Notes: a model not told the origin generated them from the sequence alone. A DNA stretch of 6,142 nucleotides from Planctomycetota bacterium (GCA_016935955.1 JAFGPY010000001.1:1-6142), one strand, 5' to 3'; numbered from the stretch's first letter, positions 1 to 5,925 are shown. Translations and numbers: made by a program.

Positions 1-273
1 GCGTGGGTCGGCCCGGCCGAGGAGATCTTCTGGCGTGGCTACGTCCAGCGGCGCTGCGGCGGGTGTTTCGGCCCGTTCGCGGGCCTGATCGTCACCGCTG
101 CGATCTACACGCTCGTGCACATCTGGTCGTTCAACCTCATGCTGCTGGCGGCGGCGGGCCTGTGCGGCTTGTTTTGGGGTGTGATGTTCGCCCTGTCGCG
201 CTCCGTCTGGCCCGCCCTCATCAGCCATGCCCTCTGGGACGTCCTGATCTTCGTCCTCCTGCCGGTCGCATGA
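1..273 (+). CDS. CPBP family intramembrane metalloprotease, C-terminal fragment
   Basis: This is the last 90 codons of a gene whose start lies left of the window, read from base 1 to the TGA at 271-273. The fragment carries the three conserved motifs of the CPBP/Abi (CAAX protease and bacteriocin-processing) family: EEIFWRG (EExxxR, fragment residues 7-12), YTLVH at 36-40 (the F/YxxxH motif), and HALWD at 76-80 (HxxxD). In this family these Glu and His residues are the metal-site and catalytic residues inside the membrane. Hydrophobic stretches at about 26-42, 46-66 and 70-89 fit membrane helices, and the protein ends directly after the last one. Members cleave prenylated proteins or peptides, or act in bacteriocin self-immunity; the substrate here is unknown. 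The 159-bp gap to the next gene suggests it is not in the downstream operon. The family call is secure, the role is not. Confidence 0.88.
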   Translation, partial: AWVGPAEEIFWRGYVQRRCGGCFGPFAGLIVTAAIYTLVHIWSFNLMLLAAAGLCGLFWGVMFALSRSVWPALISHALWDVLIFVLLPVA

Positions 274-432
274 CTGCCGCCCTGCCGCCTCTATCGAGCG
301 AATTGCCTTGCTTCGGTCATCAATCGCAACAACAATGGTTCCCAAGGCGGTTCTCCGCGATACTGGTCAATGACGGACACCGCGCCAACGTAGCGGCAGA
401 TCGTGAGGACTTCTTCCTTCAAGGAGATGAGC
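274..432. other. Intergenic region before the four-gene operon
   Basis: This gap separates the protease gene from the oxidoreductase. It must contain the operon promoter if transcription does not read through from upstream, but I found no convincing -35/-10 pair. It opens with a perfect tandem copy of CTGCCGCC (274-281 and 282-289). GCCTTG at 305-310 is complementary to CAAGGC at 343-348, but the loop is too wide for a convincing hairpin. No RNA gene is visible. Confidence 0.5.
421..426 (+). promoter_or_regulatory. Shine-Dalgarno site setting the oxidoreductase start
   Basis: AAGGAG lies six bases before the ATG at 433. It fixes that ATG as the start over the in-frame GTG at 403 and the ATG at 427, which abuts the site. 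The choice also places the twin-arginine motif at residues 3-4, where a Tat leader should have it. Confidence 0.8.
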
Positions 433-1878
433 ATGGATCGACGGGAGTTTTCGAAGCGGATGTTGATGGCGGGCGCGGGTCTGGGGCTGAACGCGACGTC
501 AGTGGTCGGGAGCGGTGGGGAGTACTACGAGGAGCCCGCCAGGCGATTGCCGATTCGCCGGTTTGACGTGGTGGTGGCGGGCGCGGGCACGGGCGGCGTC
601 GTCGCGGCGATTGCGGCCGCACGGCAGGGGGCCAGGACCGCACTGATCGAGGTCAAGGGCTATCCCGGCGGGACCGTCACCGAAGGCGGTACCGCTCTGC
701 ACAGCTTCTACAACCTCTGGAAGGCGTTCGACGTTGAGAAGCGGCAGGTCGTTCGCGGCATCCCGCAGGAGATCATCGAGAGGCTCATGAAGTTGGGCGG
801 TTGCTCGGGCCACGCCGAGATGCTCACCGCCTACAACTACGACTCGGTCTGCACCGCGATCGACACCGAGTTGTACAAGCTCGTCACGTTCGAGATGCTC
901 GCCGAGGCGGGTGTCCACGTCTTTGTCAACACGCTGCTGGTCGGCGCCATCGTGGACGACTCGCGGGTCCACGGCGCAATCGTCGAGAGCCGCGCGGGCC
1001 GCGAGGCGTTCTACGCTAGGTCGTTTATCGACTGCACCGCCTATGGCGACCTCGCGGCCTACGCCGGAGCGAAATACACCGAACCCAACGACTATCCCGT
1101 GTGCAACAGCGTGGGCATCGGGAACGTTGATATCGACAAATACCACCAGTTCATCGAGGCAAACAAGCTCAGCGGCCAACTGGCCAGGGGTCTGCGCAGC
1201 GGCAAGAGCGACCAGATCGTCCGTGCGGGCGCTGAATGGGTGAACCTGCCGGAACTGGCCCAGGCCGCCCGCGCCATCGGCATGGCCATGATCACCACGA
1301 CTGTGCACGACAACTACCTGATGTTCATCAAGTGCAACCTCAAGCTGCCGGTCAGCCCGACCGATCGCGACGCGGTGGCCCAGGCCGAGTTGGAGATCCG
1401 CCGGCGGATGGCGCAGGCCGTCGAGCTGTTCCGCAAGCATGTGCCGGGCTGCGAGAAGGCCTTTATGGCCCGCACGAGCCCGAAGCTGTGCATCCGACGG
1501 GGCCGGTGCATCGAGTGCGACTACGACATCACACTGCCCGATGTGCTCGAAGGCCGGCACTTCGACGACGAGATCATGGTCTACGGTTTCCACGACAGCG
1601 CCCCGCGTCTTCAGATCAAGAACGGCGGCACCTACGGCGTTCCGTACCGGGCCCTATGCGTCAAGGGCGTCGAGAACCTCTACGCCTGCGGCATGATGAT
1701 CACGTCGGATCACGAGGCCCACATGTCCACGCGCAACACCGTCTGCTGCATGGGCCAGGGCCATGCAGCCGGCGCCGCCGCCGCACTCTGCGCGGCCCGC
1801 CACTGCGGGGCCCGCGACCTTTCTTACGGCCCACTCCGCGACGCCCTCAACAACGCCGGCGTGTACTTTGAAGGTTGA
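433..1878 (+). CDS. FAD-dependent oxidoreductase (PF12831-like) with Tat leader
   Basis: Predicted 481-residue flavoprotein. The N-terminus DRREFSKRM matches a twin-arginine motif and is followed by a small-residue, mildly hydrophobic stretch (about 10-27), so Tat export of the folded, FAD-loaded enzyme is likely; the cleavage site is not obvious. FDVVVAGAGTGG (44-55) is the GxGxxG Rossmann site for the ADP part of FAD, ending in LIE at 71-73. IDCTAYGDLAAYAGA (199-212) matches the second FAD-contact motif of FAD_oxidored proteins. CIRRGRCIECDYDIT (353-367) aligns with the family's RRI-G-Y-LT segment but has three cysteines. LYACGMMITSDHEAH (416-430) and CMGQGHAAGAAAA (439-451) form the C-terminal FAD-binding end. 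Many homologues have no known substrate, so the reaction cannot be named. It is the first gene of a probable operon, 37 bp before the YciH gene. The family call is confident; export is probable. Confidence 0.87.
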   Translation: MDRREFSKRMLMAGAGLGLNATSVVGSGGEYYEEPARRLPIRRFDVVVAGAGTGGVVAAIAAARQGARTALIEVKGYPGGTVTEGGTALHSFYNLWKAFDVEKRQVVRGIPQEIIERLMKLGGCSGHAEMLTAYNYDSVCTAIDTELYKLVTFEMLAEAGVHVFVNTLLVGAIVDDSRVHGAIVESRAGREAFYARSFIDCTAYGDLAAYAGAKYTEPNDYPVCNSVGIGNVDIDKYHQFIEANKLSGQLARGLRSGKSDQIVRAGAEWVNLPELAQAARAIGMAMITTTVHDNYLMFIKCNLKLPVSPTDRDAVAQAELEIRRRMAQAVELFRKHVPGCEKAFMARTSPKLCIRRGRCIECDYDITLPDVLEGRHFDDEIMVYGFHDSAPRLQIKNGGTYGVPYRALCVKGVENLYACGMMITSDHEAHMSTRNTVCCMGQGHAAGAAAALCAARHCGARDLSYGPLRDALNNAGVYFEG

Positions 1879-1906
1879 GAACATCGAGATGAACTCTGTT
1901 CGTTAT

Positions 1907-1911
1907 GGGAG
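1907..1911 (+). promoter_or_regulatory. Probable ribosome binding site for the YciH-type gene
   Basis: GGGAG lies four bases before the ATG at 1916. The competing in-frame ATG at 1889 has only AAGG (1871-1874), 14 bases upstream. Starting at 1916 also gives an N-terminus (MSNGSREGIVYST) that lines up with E. coli YciH (MSDSNSRLVYST, recalled from memory). Confidence 0.6.
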
Positions 1912-1915
1912 ATAT

Positions 1916-2281
1916 ATGAGCAACGGCAGTCGAGAAGGGATTGTGTATTCGACGGCGCAGGGACGGATGTGTCCGGCGTGCGGCGAGCCGGTGGGCGTGT
2001 GCGTCTGTCGCCAGCGACAGGCGGCGGCGATTCCGGCTGGCGATGGGATCGTGCGGGTCAGCCGCGAGACGAAGGGCCGCAAGGGCAAGGGTGTGACGCT
2101 GATCGCCGGTGTGCCCGTCGATGAGAACAGGCTGCGCAGTCTGGCCAAGGACCTCAAACGCAGATGCGGCGCCGGCGGGACCGTCAAGGACCGCGTCATC
2201 GAAATCCAGGGCGACCATCGCGACCTGCTCGTGGAAGAGCTGACCAGACAAGGTTTCACAGCCAAGCGGGTGGGCGGATGA
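1916..2281 (+). CDS. yciH: SUI1/eIF1-type translation factor, YciH family
   Basis: Predicted 121-residue cytoplasmic protein of the bacterial SUI1 family, related to eukaryotic eIF1. Bacterial YciH is thought to affect start-codon or initiation-complex fidelity at the 30S subunit, possibly under stress; its exact role is unsettled. After the family start (IVYSTAQGR, 9-17) comes a cysteine cluster C19-x2-C22-x6-C29-x-C31, which looks like a small zinc ribbon and is absent from E. coli YciH. The SUI1 domain follows: GDGIVRVSRETKGRKGKGV (42-60) with the basic RKGKGV loop, then KRRCGAGGTVKD (81-92), VIEIQGDHRD (94-103), and the usual GG end. Length is close to the roughly 108 residues of E. coli YciH plus the Cys insert. 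Its stop overlaps the next start as ATGA, so the two are probably translationally coupled. An alternative start at 1889 would add nine residues. Confidence 0.93.
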   Translation: MSNGSREGIVYSTAQGRMCPACGEPVGVCVCRQRQAAAIPAGDGIVRVSRETKGRKGKGVTLIAGVPVDENRLRSLAKDLKRRCGAGGTVKDRVIEIQGDHRDLLVEELTRQGFTAKRVGG

Positions 2282-2979
2282 CGACGCTGATTGATATCCC
2301 CTTTGAATTGGATGTGGTCTCCATCGCGAAGACCGTGCACATCGAGCCCGACTCGCCCGATGGCCGGACGCTGCGCGAGCTGATCGAGAAGGCTTGGCAG
2401 ATAGCGCAGCCCAAGGCGATGTACAAGGAGGCGTTCATCGACGGCAAAGGCGCCGACACGGTTACGGTCGGGGGCTTGACATTCACCAGTCGGATGCTGC
2501 GGGCGAATCTCGAACCCGTCGAGCGCATCTTTCCTTTCATTGCCACCTGCGGGCACGAGATGGACACGGCTGACCTGCCGGCGGGCGACTTTCTCATCGA
2601 GTTCTGGTGGGATGCCATCAAAGCCGTCCTGCTCGGCGGCGCGATCCGGCACCTCAACGAGCACCTGAAACAGCGCTACGCGCTGGGCAAGATGTCGTCG
2701 ATGAGCCCCGGATCGGGCGATGTCGACATCTGGCCTATCGAGCAACAGCGCGAGCTGTTCTCGCTGCTCGGCGACGTGAAAGGGCAGATCGGCGTCGAGC
2801 TGACCGAGTCATTTTTGATGAAGCCCAACAAGACGGTTTCGGGCATCTGCTTCGCGACAAAGGTCGACTTCCACAGTTGCCAGGTCTGCCGGCGCGAGGA
2901 CTGCCCATCCCGCACCGCCCCCTTTGATCTGGCCCTCTGGGACCAGCACCAGCACGGCGCCGACCGACAGATGTCGTGA
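2278..2979 (+). CDS. Stand-alone cobalamin-dependent methionine synthase activation-type protein
   Basis: Predicted 233-residue cytoplasmic protein resembling the MetH activation (reactivation) domain family (PF02965), here without the MetH catalytic and B12-binding modules. In MetH this domain binds S-adenosylmethionine and helps reductively remethylate inactive cob(II)alamin; stand-alone relatives occur with corrinoid methyltransferase systems. Visible family segments are FPFIATCGHEMD (85-96), the helix FLIEFWWDAIKAVLLGGAIR (105-124), SMSPGSGDVDIWPIEQQREL (141-160), ESFLMKPNKTVSGICFATK (177-195), and a C-terminal CQVCRREDC (C201, C204, C209) that could bind a metal or Fe-S cluster. The RxxxGYP SAM motif of E. 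coli MetH is not evident; the SPGSGD...WP segment appears to take its place. The start is set by the 4-bp overlap with yciH, and the serine lyase gene follows after 27 bp. No corrinoid protein partner is present in the window, so the client is unknown. Confidence 0.8.
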   Translation: MTTLIDIPFELDVVSIAKTVHIEPDSPDGRTLRELIEKAWQIAQPKAMYKEAFIDGKGADTVTVGGLTFTSRMLRANLEPVERIFPFIATCGHEMDTADLPAGDFLIEFWWDAIKAVLLGGAIRHLNEHLKQRYALGKMSSMSPGSGDVDIWPIEQQRELFSLLGDVKGQIGVELTESFLMKPNKTVSGICFATKVDFHSCQVCRREDCPSRTAPFDLALWDQHQHGADRQMS

Positions 2980-3006
2980 CATGCCATCTCATGTGAGAGC
3001 GAAGCG

Positions 3007-4212
3007 ATGAAGACACTACGCGATCTCTATCGCATTGGCCGGGGGCCGTCCAGTAGCCACACGATGGCGCCGAGCCGGGCGGCTGCCTGCTTCGGCCGCG
3101 AGCATCCGGAGGCGACGGCCTTCCGCGTCACCCTCTACGGCTCCCTGGCCGCATCCGGCCGCGGTCACCTCACGGATAGGGCGATGGCCGAGTCACTGGC
3201 CCCGCGACCGGTCGAGTTCCGCTGGCGGCCCGACGCCCAACTGCCGAGCCACCCGAACGGCTTTTGCCTTGAGGCCCTGGACGCCGGCGGCATCATCGTC
3301 GCGACGAGAGAAGACTACAGTGTCGGCGGGGGAGCGCTGCTCAGCGACGCCGGTGCGGCCGACGTTTATCCGCTGGCCTCGCTCTCGGCTATTCTCGCCC
3401 GGTGTCGCGGGAACGGACAGATGCTCTGGGAGTATGTCGCCCAGTGCGAAGGGCCCGAGATATGGACGTTCCTTGATGAGATCTGGACCCGGATGACGGC
3501 CTGCATCGAGATGGGGCTGCACACGGCCGGCGTGATTCCCGGGGGACTGGGGCTCTGCCGCAAGGCCAGCGCGTTTCGCCGCAAGAGCGCGGTCCTCAAG
3601 CTGGACTTTCGCAACGAGGCACTCCTGGCGGCGTACGCCTACGCGGTGGCCGAGCAGAACGCCTGCGCCGAATGGGTCGTGACGGCGCCGACGTGTGGAT
3701 CGAGCGGGGTGCTGCCGGCGGTGCTGTACCTGCTCAAGGACGAGGTCGCCTGTGACATGCAGGAACTGCTGCACGCGCTGGCGACGGCCGGTCTGATCGG
3801 CAACCTCGTCAAGACCAATGGCTCGATCTCCGGGGCGGCGGTCGGCTGCCAGGGGGAGATCGGGACGGCTTGTGCGATGGCGGCCGCGGCCGCCGCCCAG
3901 TTGCTCGGCGGCTCGCCTCCGCAGGTGGAATACGCCGCTGAGATGGGACTGGAGCATCACCTGGGCCTGACCTGCGACCCGGTCAAGGGCCTCGTGCAGA
4001 TTCCCTGTATCGAACGCAACGCCCACGCGGTGGCGCGGGCCCTGAGCTGCGCCCGCTTCGCGCTTCTCAGCGACGGACTGCACCGCATCTCATTCGACGA
4101 CGTTGTCGCCGTCCTGCTCGAAACCGGCCAGGCCCTGCCGACGCTCTACCGTGAAACCGCCACCGGCGGCCTCGCCCGCATTTATGAGAAACGCCTTGCC
4201 GAATCGCCCTGA
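3007..4212 (+). CDS. sdaA: L-serine ammonia-lyase, iron-sulfur dependent, single chain
   Basis: Predicted 401-residue cytoplasmic enzyme converting L-serine to pyruvate and ammonia with a [4Fe-4S] cluster. The N-terminal beta domain starts LYRIGRGPSSSHTMAPSRAA (7-26), containing the SSSHT signature seen at the start of SdaA proteins. The alpha domain has VVTAPTCGSSGVLPAVL (224-240), the KTNGSISGAA loop (269-278), GCQGEIGTACAMAA (280-293), GLEHHLGLTCDPVKG (314-328) and PCIERNA (333-339). C281, C323 and C334 have the 42- and 11-residue spacing of the three cluster cysteines of characterised single-chain enzymes. The end, YRETATGGLARIYEKRLAESP, lacks the C-terminal cysteine tail reported to plug the active site in Legionella SDH; at about 400 residues it is shorter than E. 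coli SdaA (about 454). No strong Shine-Dalgarno precedes the ATG. It is the last gene of the probable operon. Confidence 0.95.
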   Translation: MKTLRDLYRIGRGPSSSHTMAPSRAAACFGREHPEATAFRVTLYGSLAASGRGHLTDRAMAESLAPRPVEFRWRPDAQLPSHPNGFCLEALDAGGIIVATREDYSVGGGALLSDAGAADVYPLASLSAILARCRGNGQMLWEYVAQCEGPEIWTFLDEIWTRMTACIEMGLHTAGVIPGGLGLCRKASAFRRKSAVLKLDFRNEALLAAYAYAVAEQNACAEWVVTAPTCGSSGVLPAVLYLLKDEVACDMQELLHALATAGLIGNLVKTNGSISGAAVGCQGEIGTACAMAAAAAAQLLGGSPPQVEYAAEMGLEHHLGLTCDPVKGLVQIPCIERNAHAVARALSCARFALLSDGLHRISFDDVVAVLLETGQALPTLYRETATGGLARIYEKRLAESP

Positions 4213-4222
4213 GGGCGGCAAG
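4195..4222 (+). terminator. Hairpin spanning the sdaA stop codon
   Basis: CTTGCC (4195-4200) can pair with GGCAAG (4217-4222), and inside it GCCC (4206-4209) pairs with GGGC (4213-4216), leaving a one-sided bulge GAATC and the stop codon TGA as the loop. No T-tract follows, so it is not a textbook intrinsic terminator. It may stabilise the 3' end of the operon mRNA or help end transcription. Confidence 0.35.
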
Positions 4223-4244
4223 AAGGGGCTGGTCCTTGTGAACT

Positions 4245-4273
4245 CGTAGGGCGAATCATGATTCGCCCCTACG
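4245..4273. repeat. Palindromic repeat copy 1 (ATCATGAT centre)
   Basis: The 20-bp core GGGCGAATCATGATTCGCCC (4249-4268) is a perfect palindrome. Flanks CGTA (4245-4248) and TACG (4270-4273) extend the arms, with one unpaired C at 4269. It sits between the convergent sdaA (ends 4212) and the aminotransferase gene (ends 4278), so its hairpin would form on transcripts of both and could act as a two-way 3'-end structure. The same 20-bp core recurs at 5900-5919, and a sister form lies at 5801-5820. Confidence 0.85.
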
Positions 4274-4277
4274 GCAT

Positions 4278-5645
4278 CTACGATACGATCTCCCGGTGGA
4301 CCTGGCGGATGGCGTCGATGATGTGGTCGTCGATTCGCTGGGTGTATCTCGGGCCGATGCGGACCTGCACGAAGCGGTCGTAGATTCCGAGCGTCTGGCG
4401 GCAGCAATCGGGGCCGTACTGGATCGCCTTGCCCTCGGGGCTGTTGAACGACGGCCAGTTGGGATGCCGGGCGCGTTTGTTGACGACGGACTCGGCGATC
4501 GGCAGCAGCACCGAGCCCGAGAGCGTCGAGGTCGGCACGTGCCGCTGCCGCAACTGCTCGATGCAGCGGTCGCGGGCGGCCTTGTCGGGCATCTCGAAGA
4601 AGACGCTGTAGCCGATGTCGCCTTCCGGGTCGGGGCGGTGACGCAGACGGATGCCGTCGATCTTCTTGATGCCGTCGTAGATGGCCTGGGCGTGGCTCCG
4701 CAGCGCAGCGACCATGGCGTCGAGCTTGGGCAGTTGCGCGCCGAGCACCGCTCCGGTCAGCTCGCTCATGCGGAAGTTCTCGCCGGCAAAGGTGGGCACC
4801 CGGCTGCCTCCCGTGCGCTGGGTGAAGAGCCCGTTCATGCCGCCCATGTCATGGAAGCGCACCGCCCGCTCGTAGAGGACCGGATCGCTCGTGACGACGG
4901 CGCCGCCTTCGCCCGAGGTCATCGTCTTGTTGATCTGGAAGCTGTAGATGCCGACCTTGCCGATCGAGCCCAGCTTGCGTCCGCGATAGGAGCCGCCGAC
5001 GCACTGGGCGCAGTCCTCCAGGACCGCGACGCCGTGTTTGCCGGCGATGTCCATGATCGGCTCCAGGTCGGCCGGCCCGCCGAGCAGATGGACGGCGATC
5101 ACCGCCTTGGTTCGCGGCGTGATCTTCCGCTCGAAGTCCTTCGGGTCGATGTTCAGCGTGCGGTCGATATCCGCGAAGACGGGCAGGGCCCCCGCGTTGA
5201 TCACGCAGGTGTAGTCCGACCACCAGGTATACGCCGGGACGATCACCTCGTCGCCCGGCCCGATGTCCAGGCCGGTCACCGCACAGTCCAGGGCCGCGGT
5301 GCCGCTTGTGACGCCCAGCGCGAACTGCGTGCCCATGTGTTTGGCGAATCCCTCCTCGAACCGCAGCACCTTCGTCGGCGTCCCGGGCCCCCAGTAGCGG
5401 AAGGGCGAACCGGAATCGACCACGTCCATCAATGCTTGTCTCTCGTGCTCGTCGAAGAACTGCGGCCCGATGTATCCCGGATCGATCCGGTCAATGGTTG
5501 GGGAGGCTGAGGTTCCCTGAGCCCACAGCGATCTGGCGGGCAGCCTGACCCCCAGGGCCGAGGCGGCCAGGCAGCTTGTCGAAAGGAACCGCCGCCGGGT
5601 CAACGTCCCGTCCTGTGTCTCGTGTTTCTCTTGTCGCGTCGCCAT
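4278..5645 (-). CDS. DegT/DnrJ/EryC1/StrS family aminotransferase with Tat leader
   Basis: Predicted 455-residue PLP enzyme of the fold-type I sugar and cyclitol aminotransferase family. The N-terminus has TRRRFLSTS (16-24), a near-perfect twin-arginine motif, then CLAASALGVRLPARSLWAQG (25-44), a hydrophobic segment with an AQG-type cleavage region, so Tat export is predicted. The catalytic domain has SGTAALDCA (114-122, phosphate-binding region), PAYTWWSD (137-144), EDCAQCVGGSYRG (210-222; D211 should contact the PLP pyridine nitrogen) and YSFQINKTMTSGEGGAVVTS (234-253), with K240 the expected PLP lysine. SFQ..K.MT.GEGGAVV recalls the AHBA synthase / scyllo-inosose aminotransferase branch, but the substrate cannot be set. 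The ATG at 5645 is chosen for its GGGAGG site; the ATG at 5705 would lie upstream of the proposed transcription start and bury the leader. It stands alone and convergent to the operon. Active-site residues look intact. Confidence 0.93.
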   Translation of the reverse strand: MATRQEKHETQDGTLTRRRFLSTSCLAASALGVRLPARSLWAQGTSASPTIDRIDPGYIGPQFFDEHERQALMDVVDSGSPFRYWGPGTPTKVLRFEEGFAKHMGTQFALGVTSGTAALDCAVTGLDIGPGDEVIVPAYTWWSDYTCVINAGALPVFADIDRTLNIDPKDFERKITPRTKAVIAVHLLGGPADLEPIMDIAGKHGVAVLEDCAQCVGGSYRGRKLGSIGKVGIYSFQINKTMTSGEGGAVVTSDPVLYERAVRFHDMGGMNGLFTQRTGGSRVPTFAGENFRMSELTGAVLGAQLPKLDAMVAALRSHAQAIYDGIKKIDGIRLRHRPDPEGDIGYSVFFEMPDKAARDRCIEQLRQRHVPTSTLSGSVLLPIAESVVNKRARHPNWPSFNSPEGKAIQYGPDCCRQTLGIYDRFVQVRIGPRYTQRIDDHIIDAIRQVHREIVS

Positions 5646-5652
5646 CTTCGTA

Positions 5653-5658
5653 CCTCCC
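5653..5658 (-). promoter_or_regulatory. Shine-Dalgarno site of the aminotransferase gene
   Basis: On the minus strand GGGAGG lies seven bases before the ATG at 5645. It supports this start over the in-frame ATGs at 5690 and 5705, which lack such a site. Confidence 0.8.
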
Positions 5659-5692
5659 AAACTGAAGACCTTCACGTCCACCCGCCCCATGT

Positions 5693-5721
5693 ATTCTACG
5701 CGCATGCTACTTCCACAGCAA
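5693..5721 (-). promoter_or_regulatory. Possible sigma-70-type promoter of the aminotransferase gene
   Basis: On the minus strand TTGCTG (5716-5721) and TAGAAT (5693-5698) are separated by 17 bp. The -10 matches the consensus at five of six bases, the -35 only at TTG. Transcription would start near 5685 and leave a leader of about 40 bases before the ATG at 5645. This is a pattern match only. Confidence 0.4.
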
Positions 5722-5758
5722 GTCCCCAGCAGACAATCCTCTCATGCACCCGCTTGTA

Positions 5759-5778
5759 GTGTGCCCGTAAGGGCATAC
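5759..5778. repeat. Short hairpin with a GTAA (GNRA-type) loop
   Basis: GTGTGCCC (5759-5766) can pair with GGGCATAC (5771-5778) across the loop GTAA, giving eight pairs of which one is G-T. As plus-strand RNA the loop would be GUAA, a stable GNRA tetraloop. It lies 23 bp from the palindrome at 5801 and may belong to the same compound repeat, or be an independent structure. Confidence 0.5.
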
Positions 5779-5800
5779 ATAGAATGGGAGTAACCCGCCA

Positions 5801-5824
5801 GGGCGAGGCATGCCTCGCCCCTAC
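5801..5824. repeat. Palindromic repeat copy 2 (GGCATGCC centre)
   Basis: GGGCGAGGCATGCCTCGCCC (5801-5820) is a perfect 20-bp palindrome followed by CTAC. It shares the GGGCGA and TCGCCC arms and the CATG centre with the copies at 4249 and 5900. It differs only at the two positions on each side of the centre, and those changes are mutually complementary, so the fold is conserved. Confidence 0.85.
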
Positions 5825-5895
5825 CCACAGAGGTATGTGTGGACAGCTCCGGGCGCCGTCCCCACGTACATGGCCGACGGGCATCGGCGTCAGCC

Positions 5896-5920
5896 GTAGG
5901 GGCGAATCATGATTCGCCCT
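5896..5920. repeat. Palindromic repeat copy 3 (ATCATGAT centre)
   Basis: The core at 5900-5919 is identical to the 20-bp core of copy 1 (GGGCGAATCATGATTCGCCC). GTAG precedes it as in copy 1, but the right outer arm has decayed (TTG in place of CTAC). The 7-bp word CGTCAGC occurs on both sides, at 5888-5894 and 5924-5930, which could be a target-site duplication or chance. Confidence 0.85.
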
Positions 5921-5925
5921 TGCCG

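Noticed and set aside
403..435. GTG at 403 or ATG at 427 as the oxidoreductase start
   Set aside because: AAGGAG at 421-426 is ideally placed for the ATG at 433, and an earlier start would push the twin-arginine motif inward.
3..566. Plus-strand frame of 187 codons over the left edge
   Set aside because: It runs out of frame through the CPBP fragment and into the oxidoreductase start; the CPBP motifs lie in the frame beginning at base 1.
499..1593. Long open frame on the minus strand (364 codons)
   Set aside because: It is antisense to the oxidoreductase, which has intact FAD motifs, a Shine-Dalgarno site and a Tat leader. Long antisense frames are common in GC-rich DNA, and the translation shows no recognisable domain.
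3193..4083. Long open frame on the minus strand (296 codons)
   Set aside because: It lies opposite the serine lyase, whose motifs run through the whole stretch. The translation is rich in R, G, H and Q with no domain signal.
4296..5510. Long open frame on the plus strand (404 codons)
   Set aside because: It is antisense to the aminotransferase catalytic domain. Its composition is typical of a GC-rich shadow frame.
5646..5705. ATG at 5705 as the aminotransferase start
   Set aside because: It overlaps the proposed -10 region, has no ribosome site, and would add 20 residues in front of a Tat leader that already starts well at 5645.
4245..5920. The palindromes as a CRISPR array
   Set aside because: The copies are only three, about 1.6 kb and 0.1 kb apart, with no regular spacers, and each is a full palindrome.
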